Source of the DNA: Miltoncostaeales bacterium
Lineage (GTDB): Bacteria > Actinomycetota > Thermoleophilia > Miltoncostaeales > Miltoncostaeaceae
DNA length: 20,149 nucleotides
NCBI GenBank assembly: GCA_030829765.1
Contig: JAUROO010000139.1
Location: 1-20,149, forward strand
Direction: 5' to 3'
This document shows positions 10,058 through 17,144 of the stretch, piece after piece. The position numbers and the translations under genes are program-made. A model generated the notes under the pieces. The model was not told the DNA's origin. It saw nothing but the letters and a program-made list of their open reading frames with translations, and ran no database searches. The first letter of the stretch is position 1, and the number at the start of each line of letters is the position of its first letter.

Positions 10058-10086
10058 TTGACGTTCGGCCCCGAAGGCGGCACCGT
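10058..10086 (+). promoter_or_regulatory. Probable promoter for the FAD oxidoreductase-glcDEF operon
   Basis: TTGACG (10058-10063), a 17-base spacer and CACCGT (10081-10086) give a near-standard housekeeping promoter, with the first base of the -10 off consensus. Eight bases then separate it from the ATG at 10095, implying a leaderless transcript; no Shine-Dalgarno sequence is present. The spacer holds the inverted repeat TTCGG-CC-CCGAA (10064-10075), a possible operator. Confidence 0.55.
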
Positions 10087-10094
10087 GCCGGGTC

Positions 10095-11339
10095 ATGGAC
10101 TCCCTTTGCGACGTCGCCGTGCTTGGCGCGGGGCCCGCGGGCCTCGCCGCGGCGCTGCGCGCCGCCCGGTCCGGGGCGTCGGTGACGCTGGTGGAGGCGG
10201 GCGACCGGGTGGGTGGCCTCTGCCGCACGCTGCAATCGGATGGGTGCCGCTACGACCTGGGCGGGCACATCCCGTTCCTGCGCTCCGCGGAACGCGTGGA
10301 ATGGGCCGAGGAACTCATGGGCACGCCCCTCATCTGGGTGGACCGCCCCGTGGCGCGCGTGGAGGATGGCCGGATCCGCTCCGGCAGGTACATCGACCAG
10401 CACCCGGACCGCGTGGGTGACGCCGTGCCGCCCGACGGCTCCGCCGCGGGTGAGCTGGGCTCCACCGTGGGGGCATCGTTCCGTGACCGGGTCATCCGGC
10501 CGTACATGCAGAAGGTGGACGGCTGGCCGCTGGAGGTGATCGCCGCCGACCGCGCCGTGAAGCTGCGCGATGAGCAACGGGCACCGGACGGCTTCTGGTT
10601 CCCCCCCGGCGGCATCGGGACGCTGATGGATGCCATGGCGGCAGCCGTCACCGATGCCGGGGGCACCATCCGCCTGGGCACGCCGATGACGGCCCTGCAC
10701 CACGAGGGCGGCCGCGTGACGGGTGTCGAGGTGGCCGGGGCCGACCCCGGCGTCATCCACGCGGGGTCCGTCATATCGGCCATCACCCCGGGCCTGGTGG
10801 TGCGCGCAGCCGACCCGGCAGCGCCCGAGGGCCTGCTGCCGCCGGTGACCATGCGCGCCGTCGCGCTCGTGTACCTGATCGCGGACCGGGCGCACGTCAC
10901 CGATCAGGCCTGGATCCAGGTGTCGGATCCACGGGTGCCGTTCTCGCGCATCGCGGAGTTCGCCAACTGGGACCCGGCCATGGTGCCGCCGGGGCGAACG
11001 GTGCTGTGCGCCGAGGTCTACGGCACGGGTGGGCCCGACGACCCCTGGTGGTCACTCGACGACCTCGGCCTTGCGCGCGCCTGTGCGACGGCCATGGCCG
11101 ACCCACTGGGCTGGGTGGACGACCCCTCGGCCTTCCGCATGCTCGAGGTGAGGCGCCTGCCGCGTGCCTATCCCCTCATCGAGGCCTGGCGCGTCGGCGA
11201 GGCCACCCACGCGCCGATGTGGCTGGCCGGGATCGAGGGCCTGGAACTGGCACGGGGGGGCACGGTGGTGACCGCCATCGAGGCCGGCGAGGCGGCGGCC
11301 GATCGCGCGGGCGGCGCGGTGATGGCGGGCGCCGCGTGA
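10095..11339 (+). CDS. FAD-dependent oxidoreductase (amine oxidase/protoporphyrinogen oxidase-like fold)
   Basis: A 414-residue flavoprotein. The dinucleotide-binding motif GAGPAG (11-16) with E34 at the end of the second strand, the RVGGLCRT stretch (38-45) and YDLGGH (53-58) place it in the NAD_binding_8/amine-oxidase group, which includes protoporphyrinogen oxidases, UDP-galactopyranose mutase relatives and carotenoid desaturases. The C-terminal GIEGLELARG region with following helix matches the usual second FAD contact. The substrate is unknown. Its GTGA overlap with glcD makes it the first gene of that operon, yet it is also divergent from the heme O synthase unit, so a link with heme metabolism cannot be excluded. 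The start at ATG 10095 is supported by the promoter spacing. Confidence 0.82.
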   Translation: MDSLCDVAVLGAGPAGLAAALRAARSGASVTLVEAGDRVGGLCRTLQSDGCRYDLGGHIPFLRSAERVEWAEELMGTPLIWVDRPVARVEDGRIRSGRYIDQHPDRVGDAVPPDGSAAGELGSTVGASFRDRVIRPYMQKVDGWPLEVIAADRAVKLRDEQRAPDGFWFPPGGIGTLMDAMAAAVTDAGGTIRLGTPMTALHHEGGRVTGVEVAGADPGVIHAGSVISAITPGLVVRAADPAAPEGLLPPVTMRAVALVYLIADRAHVTDQAWIQVSDPRVPFSRIAEFANWDPAMVPPGRTVLCAEVYGTGGPDDPWWSLDDLGLARACATAMADPLGWVDDPSAFRMLEVRRLPRAYPLIEAWRVGEATHAPMWLAGIEGLELARGGTVVTAIEAGEAAADRAGGAVMAGAA

Positions 11340-12778
11340 CCACCGCGGCCACGGGCCTTGCGGACCGCCTTCGCGAGCTGCTTGGCCCGGACCGCGTGCT
11401 GGAGGGCGACCTTGCGCGCAGCCTGTACTCGCATGATGGATCCATCGTGGACGGCGCGTGCGGGCTGGTGGTGCTGCCCGAGACCACCGGCGAGGTGTCC
11501 GCGTGCATGCGGGTGGCGCATGCCGCAGGGGTGGAGGTGACCCCCCGCGGCTCGGGCACCGGGCTCACGGGCGGGGCCGTTCCGCTGGACGGCGGGCTGG
11601 TGGTGTCGCTGGCGCGCATGCGGACCATGGACGAGGTGGACGTCGCGAATTCATGCGTGTGGGTGCAGCCGGGAGTGCTGAACCTGGACGTCTCCACTGC
11701 GGTGGCGCACCTGGGCCTGCACTACGCGCCCGACCCATCCAGCCAGCAGGCGTGCTCGATCGGCGGCAACGTGGGCACCAACGCCGGTGGCCCCCACTGC
11801 CTGGCCTACGGGGTCACCGTGCAGCACGTGATGGGCGTGGAGATGGTGCGCCACGATGGCGAGGTGGTGGTACTGGGGGGCGCGGCGCCCGACCCACCCG
11901 GGTATGACCTGCGGGGCCTGGTGGTGGGCGCCGAGGGCACCGTGGGGGTGGTGACGCGCGTGCTGCTGCGGCTCACCCCGCTGCCGCCCGACGTGCGCAC
12001 GATGCTCCTGGACTTCACCACGGTGGCCGACGCCTCCGCGGTGGTGCAGGGCGTCATCGCCGAGGGGGTCATCCCCGCGGCGCTCGAGATGATGGACCGC
12101 AACATGACCCTGGCCGTGGAGGAGTTCGTGCATGCCGGCCTGCCCACCGACGCCGCGGCACTGCTGCTGGTGGAGGTGGACGGCACGGAGGCGGAGGTCA
12201 CCACCGCCACCGCGGTGGTGGAGCGGGTGGCCCGGGAGCACGGGGTGCGCACGGTGCGGGTGGCCCGCGATGAGGACGAGCGCGCGCTGCTGTGGAAGGC
12301 GCGCAAGACGGCCTTCGGGGCCGTCGCGCGGGTAAAGCCCTCGTACTACCTGCACGACTGCGTGGTGCCGCGCACCAAGCTGGTGGAGATCATGGAGGCC
12401 ATCGCCGAGATCACCGAGCGCGAGGGCGTGATGTGCCTCAACGTGTTCCACGCGGGCGACGGCAACCTGCATCCCATCATCGCGCTCGACCGCAGCGATC
12501 CGGACGAGACCGCGCGGGCCATGCGCGCCGGAGACCAGATCGTGCGCGCCTGCGTGGCCATGGGCGGCACGCTGTCCGGCGAGCACGGCATCGGCGTGGA
12601 GAAGCGCGAGTACATGCCGCTGGTATTCGACCACGACGACCTGGAGGCGCAGGCCTGCGTGCGGCGGGCCTTCGACCCCTCCGGACGCATGAACCCGGAC
12701 AAGGTCCTCCCCACCGGCACGCGCTGCGGCGAGGTGGGCCTGGCCGACGCCCAGGTGCCCGAGGGCACGTGGATCTGA
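11336..12778 (+). CDS. glcD: Glycolate/D-lactate oxidase FAD-binding subunit GlcD
   Basis: A 480-residue FAD-linked oxidase of the VAO/PCMH family. The N-terminal FAD domain has RGSGTGLTGG (71-80) and the SIGGNVGTNAGG stretch. The C-terminal domain carries the FHAGDGNLHP metal/substrate motif and LSGEHGIG near the end, both typical of GlcD and D-lactate dehydrogenases. With GlcE and GlcF it oxidises glycolate (or a related 2-hydroxy acid) to the 2-oxo acid and sends electrons to the quinone pool. The GTG at 11336 overlaps the previous stop (GTGA). glcE follows with a ten-base overlap. Glycolate is the most likely substrate because all three glc subunits are present; D-lactate is the main alternative. 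Confidence 0.92.
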   Translation: MTTAATGLADRLRELLGPDRVLEGDLARSLYSHDGSIVDGACGLVVLPETTGEVSACMRVAHAAGVEVTPRGSGTGLTGGAVPLDGGLVVSLARMRTMDEVDVANSCVWVQPGVLNLDVSTAVAHLGLHYAPDPSSQQACSIGGNVGTNAGGPHCLAYGVTVQHVMGVEMVRHDGEVVVLGGAAPDPPGYDLRGLVVGAEGTVGVVTRVLLRLTPLPPDVRTMLLDFTTVADASAVVQGVIAEGVIPAALEMMDRNMTLAVEEFVHAGLPTDAAALLLVEVDGTEAEVTTATAVVERVAREHGVRTVRVARDEDERALLWKARKTAFGAVARVKPSYYLHDCVVPRTKLVEIMEAIAEITEREGVMCLNVFHAGDGNLHPIIALDRSDPDETARAMRAGDQIVRACVAMGGTLSGEHGIGVEKREYMPLVFDHDDLEAQACVRRAFDPSGRMNPDKVLPTGTRCGEVGLADAQVPEGTWI

Positions 12779-13821
12779 CGCCCTCCACGCGCGAGGAGAT
12801 GGCCGCCGCCCTGCGCGAGGCCTCCGCGGCCGGACAGGTGGTGGACATCCGCGGCGCCGGGCTGCATGCGCGGCGCGGCCGCCCGTTTACCGCGGACCAG
12901 ACCATCAGCACCCGCGGGCTGGCGCGGCTGGTGGACCACGTGCCCGACGACATGACCATCACGGTGGAGGGTGGCATGACCGTGCAGGACGTGCAGGGTG
13001 CCGCAGCCGCACATCGCCAGGGGTGGCCGCAGGCCCCGGCCGAGCCCGGCGCGACGGTGGGTGGGGTGCTCGCCGCGGCGGTCAGCGGCAGGCGACGACT
13101 GCGGTACGGCCCCGTGCGCGACTCGCTGCTGGAGGTGGTGGTGGCCACCGGTGACGGACGCATCGTGAAAGGTGGCGGGCGCACGGTGAAGACCGTGACC
13201 GGGTACGACCTGCCGCGGCTCCTCACCGGGTCGCTGGGCACGCTCGGGGTGATCGTGCAGGCCACGCTGCGGCTGTGGCCGCTGCCGATGGCCGAGACGT
13301 GGTTCCACGCGACGGGCGACGACGCCGCCATGCTGGCCCTTGGACAGCAGGTGATCGCCGATCTGCACCGTCCCACGGCCGTCGTCGCCTCGCCCGGTGC
13401 GCTGCATGTATGCCTGACCGGCGTGCCGGACGATGTCGTGGCGCAACCGGGCATGCAGCCGGGTGGCGAGCCGCACGGACCGGTGGGCCCCGGGCTGGTG
13501 GAGGTGGGCGTTCCGCCGGTGGCCCTGCCCGCGCTGGCGCGGCGACTTGCCGCGGACGGACGGGACTACGAGGCCTGGCTTGGAACCGGCATCTGCCATG
13601 TGGCGGTCGCGAGCGCCGGTGAGGTGGCGGCGGTCCGCGACCTGGCGGCCCTGCACGGTGGGCACGCCCAGGTGATCGATGGCGACGACCCGCTGAGGAT
13701 CGATCCCTTCGGGCCGCCGCCGCCCGGGGCCGACATCATGCGGCGCATCAAGGACGCCTTCGACCCCGCGGGAATCCTGTGCCCCGGCCGGTTCGCCGGC
13801 GCCGGGGCGGTGCCCGCATGA
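12769..13821 (+). CDS. glcE: Glycolate oxidase FAD-binding subunit GlcE
   Basis: A 350-residue second FAD-binding subunit of the glycolate oxidase complex, shorter than GlcD and lacking its HAGDGNLHP motif, as is normal for GlcE. Family features include the PGATVGGVLAAAVSG stretch (the FAD pyrophosphate region), RYGPVRDSLLEV, and GGGRTVKTVTGYDLPRLLTGS with LGTLGVI, followed by a C-terminal IKDAFDPAGILCPGRF. The start is taken at the GTG at 12769, which overlaps glcD; ATG 12799 is possible but would cut into the conserved N-terminal part. Its stop overlaps the glcF start (ATGA). All features support the usual GlcDEF complex. Confidence 0.9.
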   Translation: MDLTPSTREEMAAALREASAAGQVVDIRGAGLHARRGRPFTADQTISTRGLARLVDHVPDDMTITVEGGMTVQDVQGAAAAHRQGWPQAPAEPGATVGGVLAAAVSGRRRLRYGPVRDSLLEVVVATGDGRIVKGGGRTVKTVTGYDLPRLLTGSLGTLGVIVQATLRLWPLPMAETWFHATGDDAAMLALGQQVIADLHRPTAVVASPGALHVCLTGVPDDVVAQPGMQPGGEPHGPVGPGLVEVGVPPVALPALARRLAADGRDYEAWLGTGICHVAVASAGEVAAVRDLAALHGGHAQVIDGDDPLRIDPFGPPPPGADIMRRIKDAFDPAGILCPGRFAGAGAVPA

Positions 13822-15017
13822 GCACCGGGTGGACGCCCGGGGTACCGGCACCGGAGCGCGACGACCTGAACACGTGCGTGCAGTGCGGGCTGTGCCTGCC
13901 CCACTGCCCCACCTTCCGCGTGACCGGCCTGGAGACGTCATCCCCGCGCGGGCGCATCGCAGCCATGCGCGCGGTGCAGGCGGGCGACGCCCCGGTGACG
14001 GGTGACTTCACCCGGTTCACCGATGAGTGCCTGGCGTGCCGGGCCTGCGAGGCCGCCTGCCCATCGTCGGTGCCCTACGGCCGCCTGATCGAGGCCGCCC
14101 GCGTTCAGGTGGAGGCCAACCGGCCCGCCGCCGAGCGCACCGGGCGGCGGCTGGCGATCGGTGGGGTGATGGGCCACCGGCGGCTCACGCGCCTGATGGG
14201 ATGGGGCCTGGCCATCACGCAGGCCCTCCGGATTGACCGCCTCCTGCCACGCCGCCTGCGGTTCGCCGCCCCGCGCGTGACCGTCCGGGGCATGCGCCAA
14301 CCGCTGGCGCAATCGTCCGGCGACGGTCCGGTGGCGATGCTGCTCACCGGGTGCGTCATGGACATCGCATTCCGCCCCGTGCACCAGGCGACGCTCGACG
14401 CCCTGGTGCGCGCCGGATACCGCGCCGTACTGCCCGACGGTGGTGGATGCTGCGGCGCCCTGGCGGCCCATGCCGGCGAGCGGGAGTCGGCCCGCGCGTT
14501 GGCACGGGCGCGGATTGCCGAGATGGAGCAGGCCGATGTGATCGTCGCCGACAGCGCCGGGTGCAGCGCCCATATGCGCACCTACGGCCACCTGCTGGCA
14601 GACGACCCCGAGTGGGCCGCGCGCGCCGCCGCCGTGGCCGCGAAGGTGCGGGACGCCGTGGAGATCGACGCCCCTCCGGGGCGCCCGGTGGAGGGGCGGA
14701 TCGCCGTGCACGACGCCTGCCATCACCTGCACGCGCAGGGCATCGGCCCGGAGGTGCGCCGCACGCTGCGAGCCGCGGGGGCCACCCCGGTTGATCTGGG
14801 TGATGGCGGGCGGTGCTGCGGTGCCGGGGGCATCTACAACGTGCTGGAGCCGGAGATGGCGGCCACGCTGGGCGAGCAGAAGGCGCGGGCGATCATCGCG
14901 ACGGGGGCGCCCGTGGTGGCCGTGGCAAACCCCGGCTGCGCCATCCAGATCGGCAACCACCTGGCTGCCCTGGGATCCGACGTCCGCGTGCGGCACCCCC
15001 TCGAGATCGTCGACTGA
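13818..15017 (+). CDS. glcF: Glycolate oxidase iron-sulfur subunit GlcF
   Basis: A 399-residue protein that carries electrons from the flavin subunits towards quinone. Two ferredoxin-type [4Fe-4S] sites are complete: C20, C23, C26 and C30, and C71, C74, C77 and C81, the latter set followed by PSSVPYG. Two CCG domains follow: C179 with C211-C212-G213 and C249, and C301 with C333-C334-G335 and a final NPGC. This layout is standard for GlcF and for the HdrB-like partner of lactate dehydrogenases. The ATG at 13818 overlaps the glcE stop (ATGA). A GC-rich hairpin follows the stop at 15025-15050, so this is probably the last gene of the operon. Confidence 0.93.
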   Translation: MSTGWTPGVPAPERDDLNTCVQCGLCLPHCPTFRVTGLETSSPRGRIAAMRAVQAGDAPVTGDFTRFTDECLACRACEAACPSSVPYGRLIEAARVQVEANRPAAERTGRRLAIGGVMGHRRLTRLMGWGLAITQALRIDRLLPRRLRFAAPRVTVRGMRQPLAQSSGDGPVAMLLTGCVMDIAFRPVHQATLDALVRAGYRAVLPDGGGCCGALAAHAGERESARALARARIAEMEQADVIVADSAGCSAHMRTYGHLLADDPEWAARAAAVAAKVRDAVEIDAPPGRPVEGRIAVHDACHHLHAQGIGPEVRRTLRAAGATPVDLGDGGRCCGAGGIYNVLEPEMAATLGEQKARAIIATGAPVVAVANPGCAIQIGNHLAALGSDVRVRHPLEIVD

Positions 15018-15024
15018 CCACCCT

Positions 15025-15050
15025 GTTCCCGCCGACCGTCCCGGCGGAAC
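15025..15050 (+). terminator. GC-rich hairpin after glcF
   Basis: GTTCC(C)GCCG pairs with CGGCGGAAC around a short loop, giving a stem of about nine pairs with one bulged C, eight bases after the glcF stop. No U-run follows, so it may stabilise the 3' end or act with Rho instead of being a classic intrinsic terminator. Confidence 0.4.
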
Positions 15051-15082
15051 CCGTGGGGCCGGGGGCGCAGGGCAACTCGGGA

Positions 15083-15580
15083 ATGATCGCCGGCATGACG
15101 CCGCACGGGCTCGCCCCCATCGCCGCCGCTTCACTCGCACCCGGCGAAACGGCATTCGGGCCGGCCATGCCCGACCACCGGGTGCACCCGGGCGTTGGCG
15201 CCGGCGGCGTACGGCTGGGGATGAGCGAGGGCCAGGTGCTGCGCGTGCTGGGGCGCCCCGACGACCGCCACGTGGTGCAGGGCGCCACCGGGCGCCTGGT
15301 GCTCCTGCTGTGGACCGGCATCGCGGTGACGCGCTGGGCCGGGGCCGGGGGGCGCGTCGTGGATATCGCCATCACCGATCGCGGCATCCGCATGAAGGAC
15401 GGCACCGGGGTGGGCACCCCGCGGGCGCTGGTGCAGCGCCGCTTCCCGCAGGCAATCGCCGAGCCGTCGTCCCACGTGCTGACCCTCCGCGATGACGGGG
15501 AGGGCGGGGCGGTCACCGCGCTGGCATTCGGGCCGGGCGAGCGCGTGGCAGAGCTGCGCATTGGCCGCGAGATCACCTGA
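15083..15580 (+). CDS. Uncharacterised protein with BamE/SmpA-like fold motifs
   Basis: A 165-residue protein that I cannot assign to a characterised family. Residues 42-60 (GVRLGMSEGQVLRVLGRPD) match the opening of BamE/SmpA-OmlA-like domains, in which a Gly-rich strand leads into a helix ending in LGxPD. A second, weaker copy is at about 101-124 (DGTGVGTPRALVQRRFP). In other actinobacteria this double arrangement occurs in short exported or lipid-linked proteins, but here the first 30 residues are only mildly hydrophobic and hold no lipobox, so export is doubtful. The ATG at 15083 has CAGGG upstream; ATG 15095 is an alternative. It stands alone between the glc operon and the SRPBCC gene. 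Confidence 0.65.
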   Translation: MIAGMTPHGLAPIAAASLAPGETAFGPAMPDHRVHPGVGAGGVRLGMSEGQVLRVLGRPDDRHVVQGATGRLVLLLWTGIAVTRWAGAGGRVVDIAITDRGIRMKDGTGVGTPRALVQRRFPQAIAEPSSHVLTLRDDGEGGAVTALAFGPGERVAELRIGREIT

Positions 15581-15590
15581 GCGGACGCGC

Positions 15591-15596
15591 TAGCGT
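15591..15596 (+). promoter_or_regulatory. -10-like hexamer before the SRPBCC gene
   Basis: TAGCGT ends eight bases before the ATG at 15605, the same distance as at 10095, 10008 and 7600. The stretch TAGCGTGCC here closely matches CACCGTGCC at 10081-10089. No clear -35 element lies 16-18 bases upstream, so strength is uncertain. Confidence 0.4.
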
Positions 15597-15604
15597 GCCC
15601 GCCC

Positions 15605-16048
15605 ATGAGTGATCCCGCCGCCCAGTTCGGTCCCCGCGGGGACTTCTCCATCTCCTGCGAGATCGACGCGCCGCCCGAGCGGGTGTTCGCCGCGTACACC
15701 GATCCCGAGGCCATCCCCCACTTCTGGGCGCCCGAGGGCGTGGAGATCCCGCCCGACAGCGTGGAGCTCGAGCCCGAGGCCGGGGGGGCCTTCAACATGG
15801 TGATGCGCGTCGGCGAGCACGAGGTGCCCATGACCGGCACGTTCGCCGAGGTGGTGGAGCCCGAATACGTGGCGTTCTACGACGGCGGGTCGGACATCCG
15901 CTGCACCATCTCATTCGAGGGCACTGGCGACGGCCGCACGCGGGTGACGGTGCTGCAGACCAACGTGCCCGAGGAGTTCCGCGGCGAGAACGCCGAATTG
16001 GGGTTCCAGAGCAGCTTTCGCCGCCTGGCCGCATACCTGGGGGGGTAG
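15605..16048 (+). CDS. SRPBCC/AHSA1-domain protein
   Basis: A 147-residue single-domain protein of the START/Bet v 1-like (SRPBCC) superfamily, AHSA1 branch. The opening pattern is typical: a first strand with IDAPPERVFAAYTDPEAIPHFW (about 20-41), then the WAPEGVEI stretch, a central AFNMVMRVGEHE strand pair, and a C-terminal helix (FQSSFRRLAAYLGG). These proteins form a hydrophobic pocket. Some act as small-molecule binders or bind partner proteins; no catalytic residues are known for most, so no reaction is assigned. It has its own -10-like element and is 66 bases ahead of the nitroreductase start, so it is likely a separate transcript. Confidence 0.87.
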   Translation: MSDPAAQFGPRGDFSISCEIDAPPERVFAAYTDPEAIPHFWAPEGVEIPPDSVELEPEAGGAFNMVMRVGEHEVPMTGTFAEVVEPEYVAFYDGGSDIRCTISFEGTGDGRTRVTVLQTNVPEEFRGENAELGFQSSFRRLAAYLGG

Positions 16049-16061
16049 CCCCGGCCGCACG

Positions 16062-16110
16062 TACAGTCGGTGAATGACGTGCGTGCACCGCACGCCCCGA
16101 CCCGGGAGGA
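16062..16110 (+). promoter_or_regulatory. Probable -10 element and strong ribosome binding site of the three-gene catabolic operon
   Basis: TACAGT (16062-16067) fits a -10 hexamer with transcription starting near 16074. GGGAGGA (16104-16110) is the best Shine-Dalgarno sequence in the window, with GGAGG five bases before ATG 16115, and it decides that start over the in-frame GTG at 16070. No convincing -35 is visible. Confidence 0.5.
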
Positions 16111-16114
16111 CCCC

Positions 16115-17143
16115 ATGGCCGACGACGCCGCACCCCCTGCGAACCAGGTTCCCGACGTGCCGATCCTCGAGGCGCTCGGCAACCGGCGGAGCATCCGCTA
16201 CTTCGATGAATCGCGCGAAGTGGAGCGCTGGAAGATCGAGGCGATACTGCAGGCCGCGCGCTTCGCGAGCTGCCAGGGGAACATCAACGCCACCGAGGCG
16301 ATCATCGTCCGCCGGGATGAATGCGAGCACTGGGACGAGCTCGAGGAGTGCGTGTCGGGCTTCAACGTGCAGATCATCAACCAGGCATCGCACCTCATCC
16401 TGTGGCTCACCAACGTCAACGCCTGGTACGGACGCGCCGTGGACGGCATCTCGTCGCTCAGCCTGTCGGGCGCGGCGACGAAGTACCACGGCTGGAACTA
16501 CGAGTTCTCGATGACCCAGACGATCCCGCGCCTCATGAGCTTCCCGCCCGAGCGCACCGAGATCCTGCTGCGGTTCGAGACCGGCCAGGCGGTGGCCAAC
16601 GCCATGGCGGCGGGCGTGGGGCTCGGCGTGGGCAACATCCTCATCGCGTTCGGCCGCAAGCCCGGCGGCATCGAGAAGGCCTTCGGCCTGCCCCCGAACT
16701 ACAAGTTCACCTGGGGCCACGCCGTGGGCTACCCGCTGGAGGACCCGAAGGGCGGCGGCCAGCGGCCACGGCTGAAGTTCGAGCGGCTCTTCCACGACAA
16801 CGCGCTGGGCACCCCATATGAGTGCCAGCCCTCCACGGTGGAGCTGCTGCGCGAGAAGGGGCTCATCCAGGAGCAGGCGCCGCTTCCCGGCCGGTTCGAG
16901 GAGATCGTGCAGATCGCCGAGAGCCACGGGCGCGACCCGGGCATGCTCTACTTCCCCGCCGCCGAGATCCGGCGCCTCATGGCGGACGAGGACTGGGACT
17001 TCGGCCCCAACATCCGCGCGAAGGCCGAGCAGGTGCTGGCCGACGAGGACCTGCCGGACTACCCGCAGGAGATGCGCGACACCTTCATGCGCCTCGCGGC
17101 CGAGCACGGCATCGACGCCACGAAGTTCCTGCCGAAGGACTGA
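16115..17143 (+). CDS. Nitroreductase-family flavoprotein with long C-terminal extension
   Basis: A 342-residue protein. Residues 17-210 form a nitroreductase fold: LGNRRSIRYF (21-30) with the FMN-phosphate arginines, the helix with ASCQGNIN (51-58), the core helix QAVANAMAAGVGLGVG (158-173) and GHAVGYP (201-207). Most family members end soon after this last motif (about 200 residues); here about 135 further residues follow, mostly charged and helical, with many Glu/Asp. The enzymes reduce nitro groups, enones, quinones or flavins with NAD(P)H. In this operon, next to a crotonase and an acyl-CoA ligase, an oxidoreductase step on a CoA thioester or ring compound is likely, but this is inference. 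It has the strongest ribosome binding site in the window. Confidence 0.87.
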   Translation: MADDAAPPANQVPDVPILEALGNRRSIRYFDESREVERWKIEAILQAARFASCQGNINATEAIIVRRDECEHWDELEECVSGFNVQIINQASHLILWLTNVNAWYGRAVDGISSLSLSGAATKYHGWNYEFSMTQTIPRLMSFPPERTEILLRFETGQAVANAMAAGVGLGVGNILIAFGRKPGGIEKAFGLPPNYKFTWGHAVGYPLEDPKGGGQRPRLKFERLFHDNALGTPYECQPSTVELLREKGLIQEQAPLPGRFEEIVQIAESHGRDPGMLYFPAAEIRRLMADEDWDFGPNIRAKAEQVLADEDLPDYPQEMRDTFMRLAAEHGIDATKFLPKD

Positions 17144-17144
17144 C

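Noticed and set aside
10009..10083. A 25-residue longer N-terminus for the small membrane protein (GTG at 10083)
   Set aside because: It would put coding sequence over the minus-strand -35 and -10 and leave only 11 bases to the divergent gene. The extra residues are Pro-rich with no signal features.
9821..10228. A long N-terminal extension of ctaB
   Set aside because: It would overlap the small membrane protein and cross both promoters. The GTGA-coupled start at 9820 matches the family length.
8987..10420. A 477-codon plus-strand frame running across ctaB and into the FAD oxidoreductase
   Set aside because: It is antisense to the conserved ctaB motifs, then overlaps the FAD oxidoreductase out of frame, and its translation is low-complexity His/Arg/Gly-rich.
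16070..16114. A longer N-terminus for the nitroreductase from the GTG at 16070
   Set aside because: The strong GGAGG site lies inside this stretch and points to ATG 16115. The GTG would sit only two bases after the -10 hexamer.
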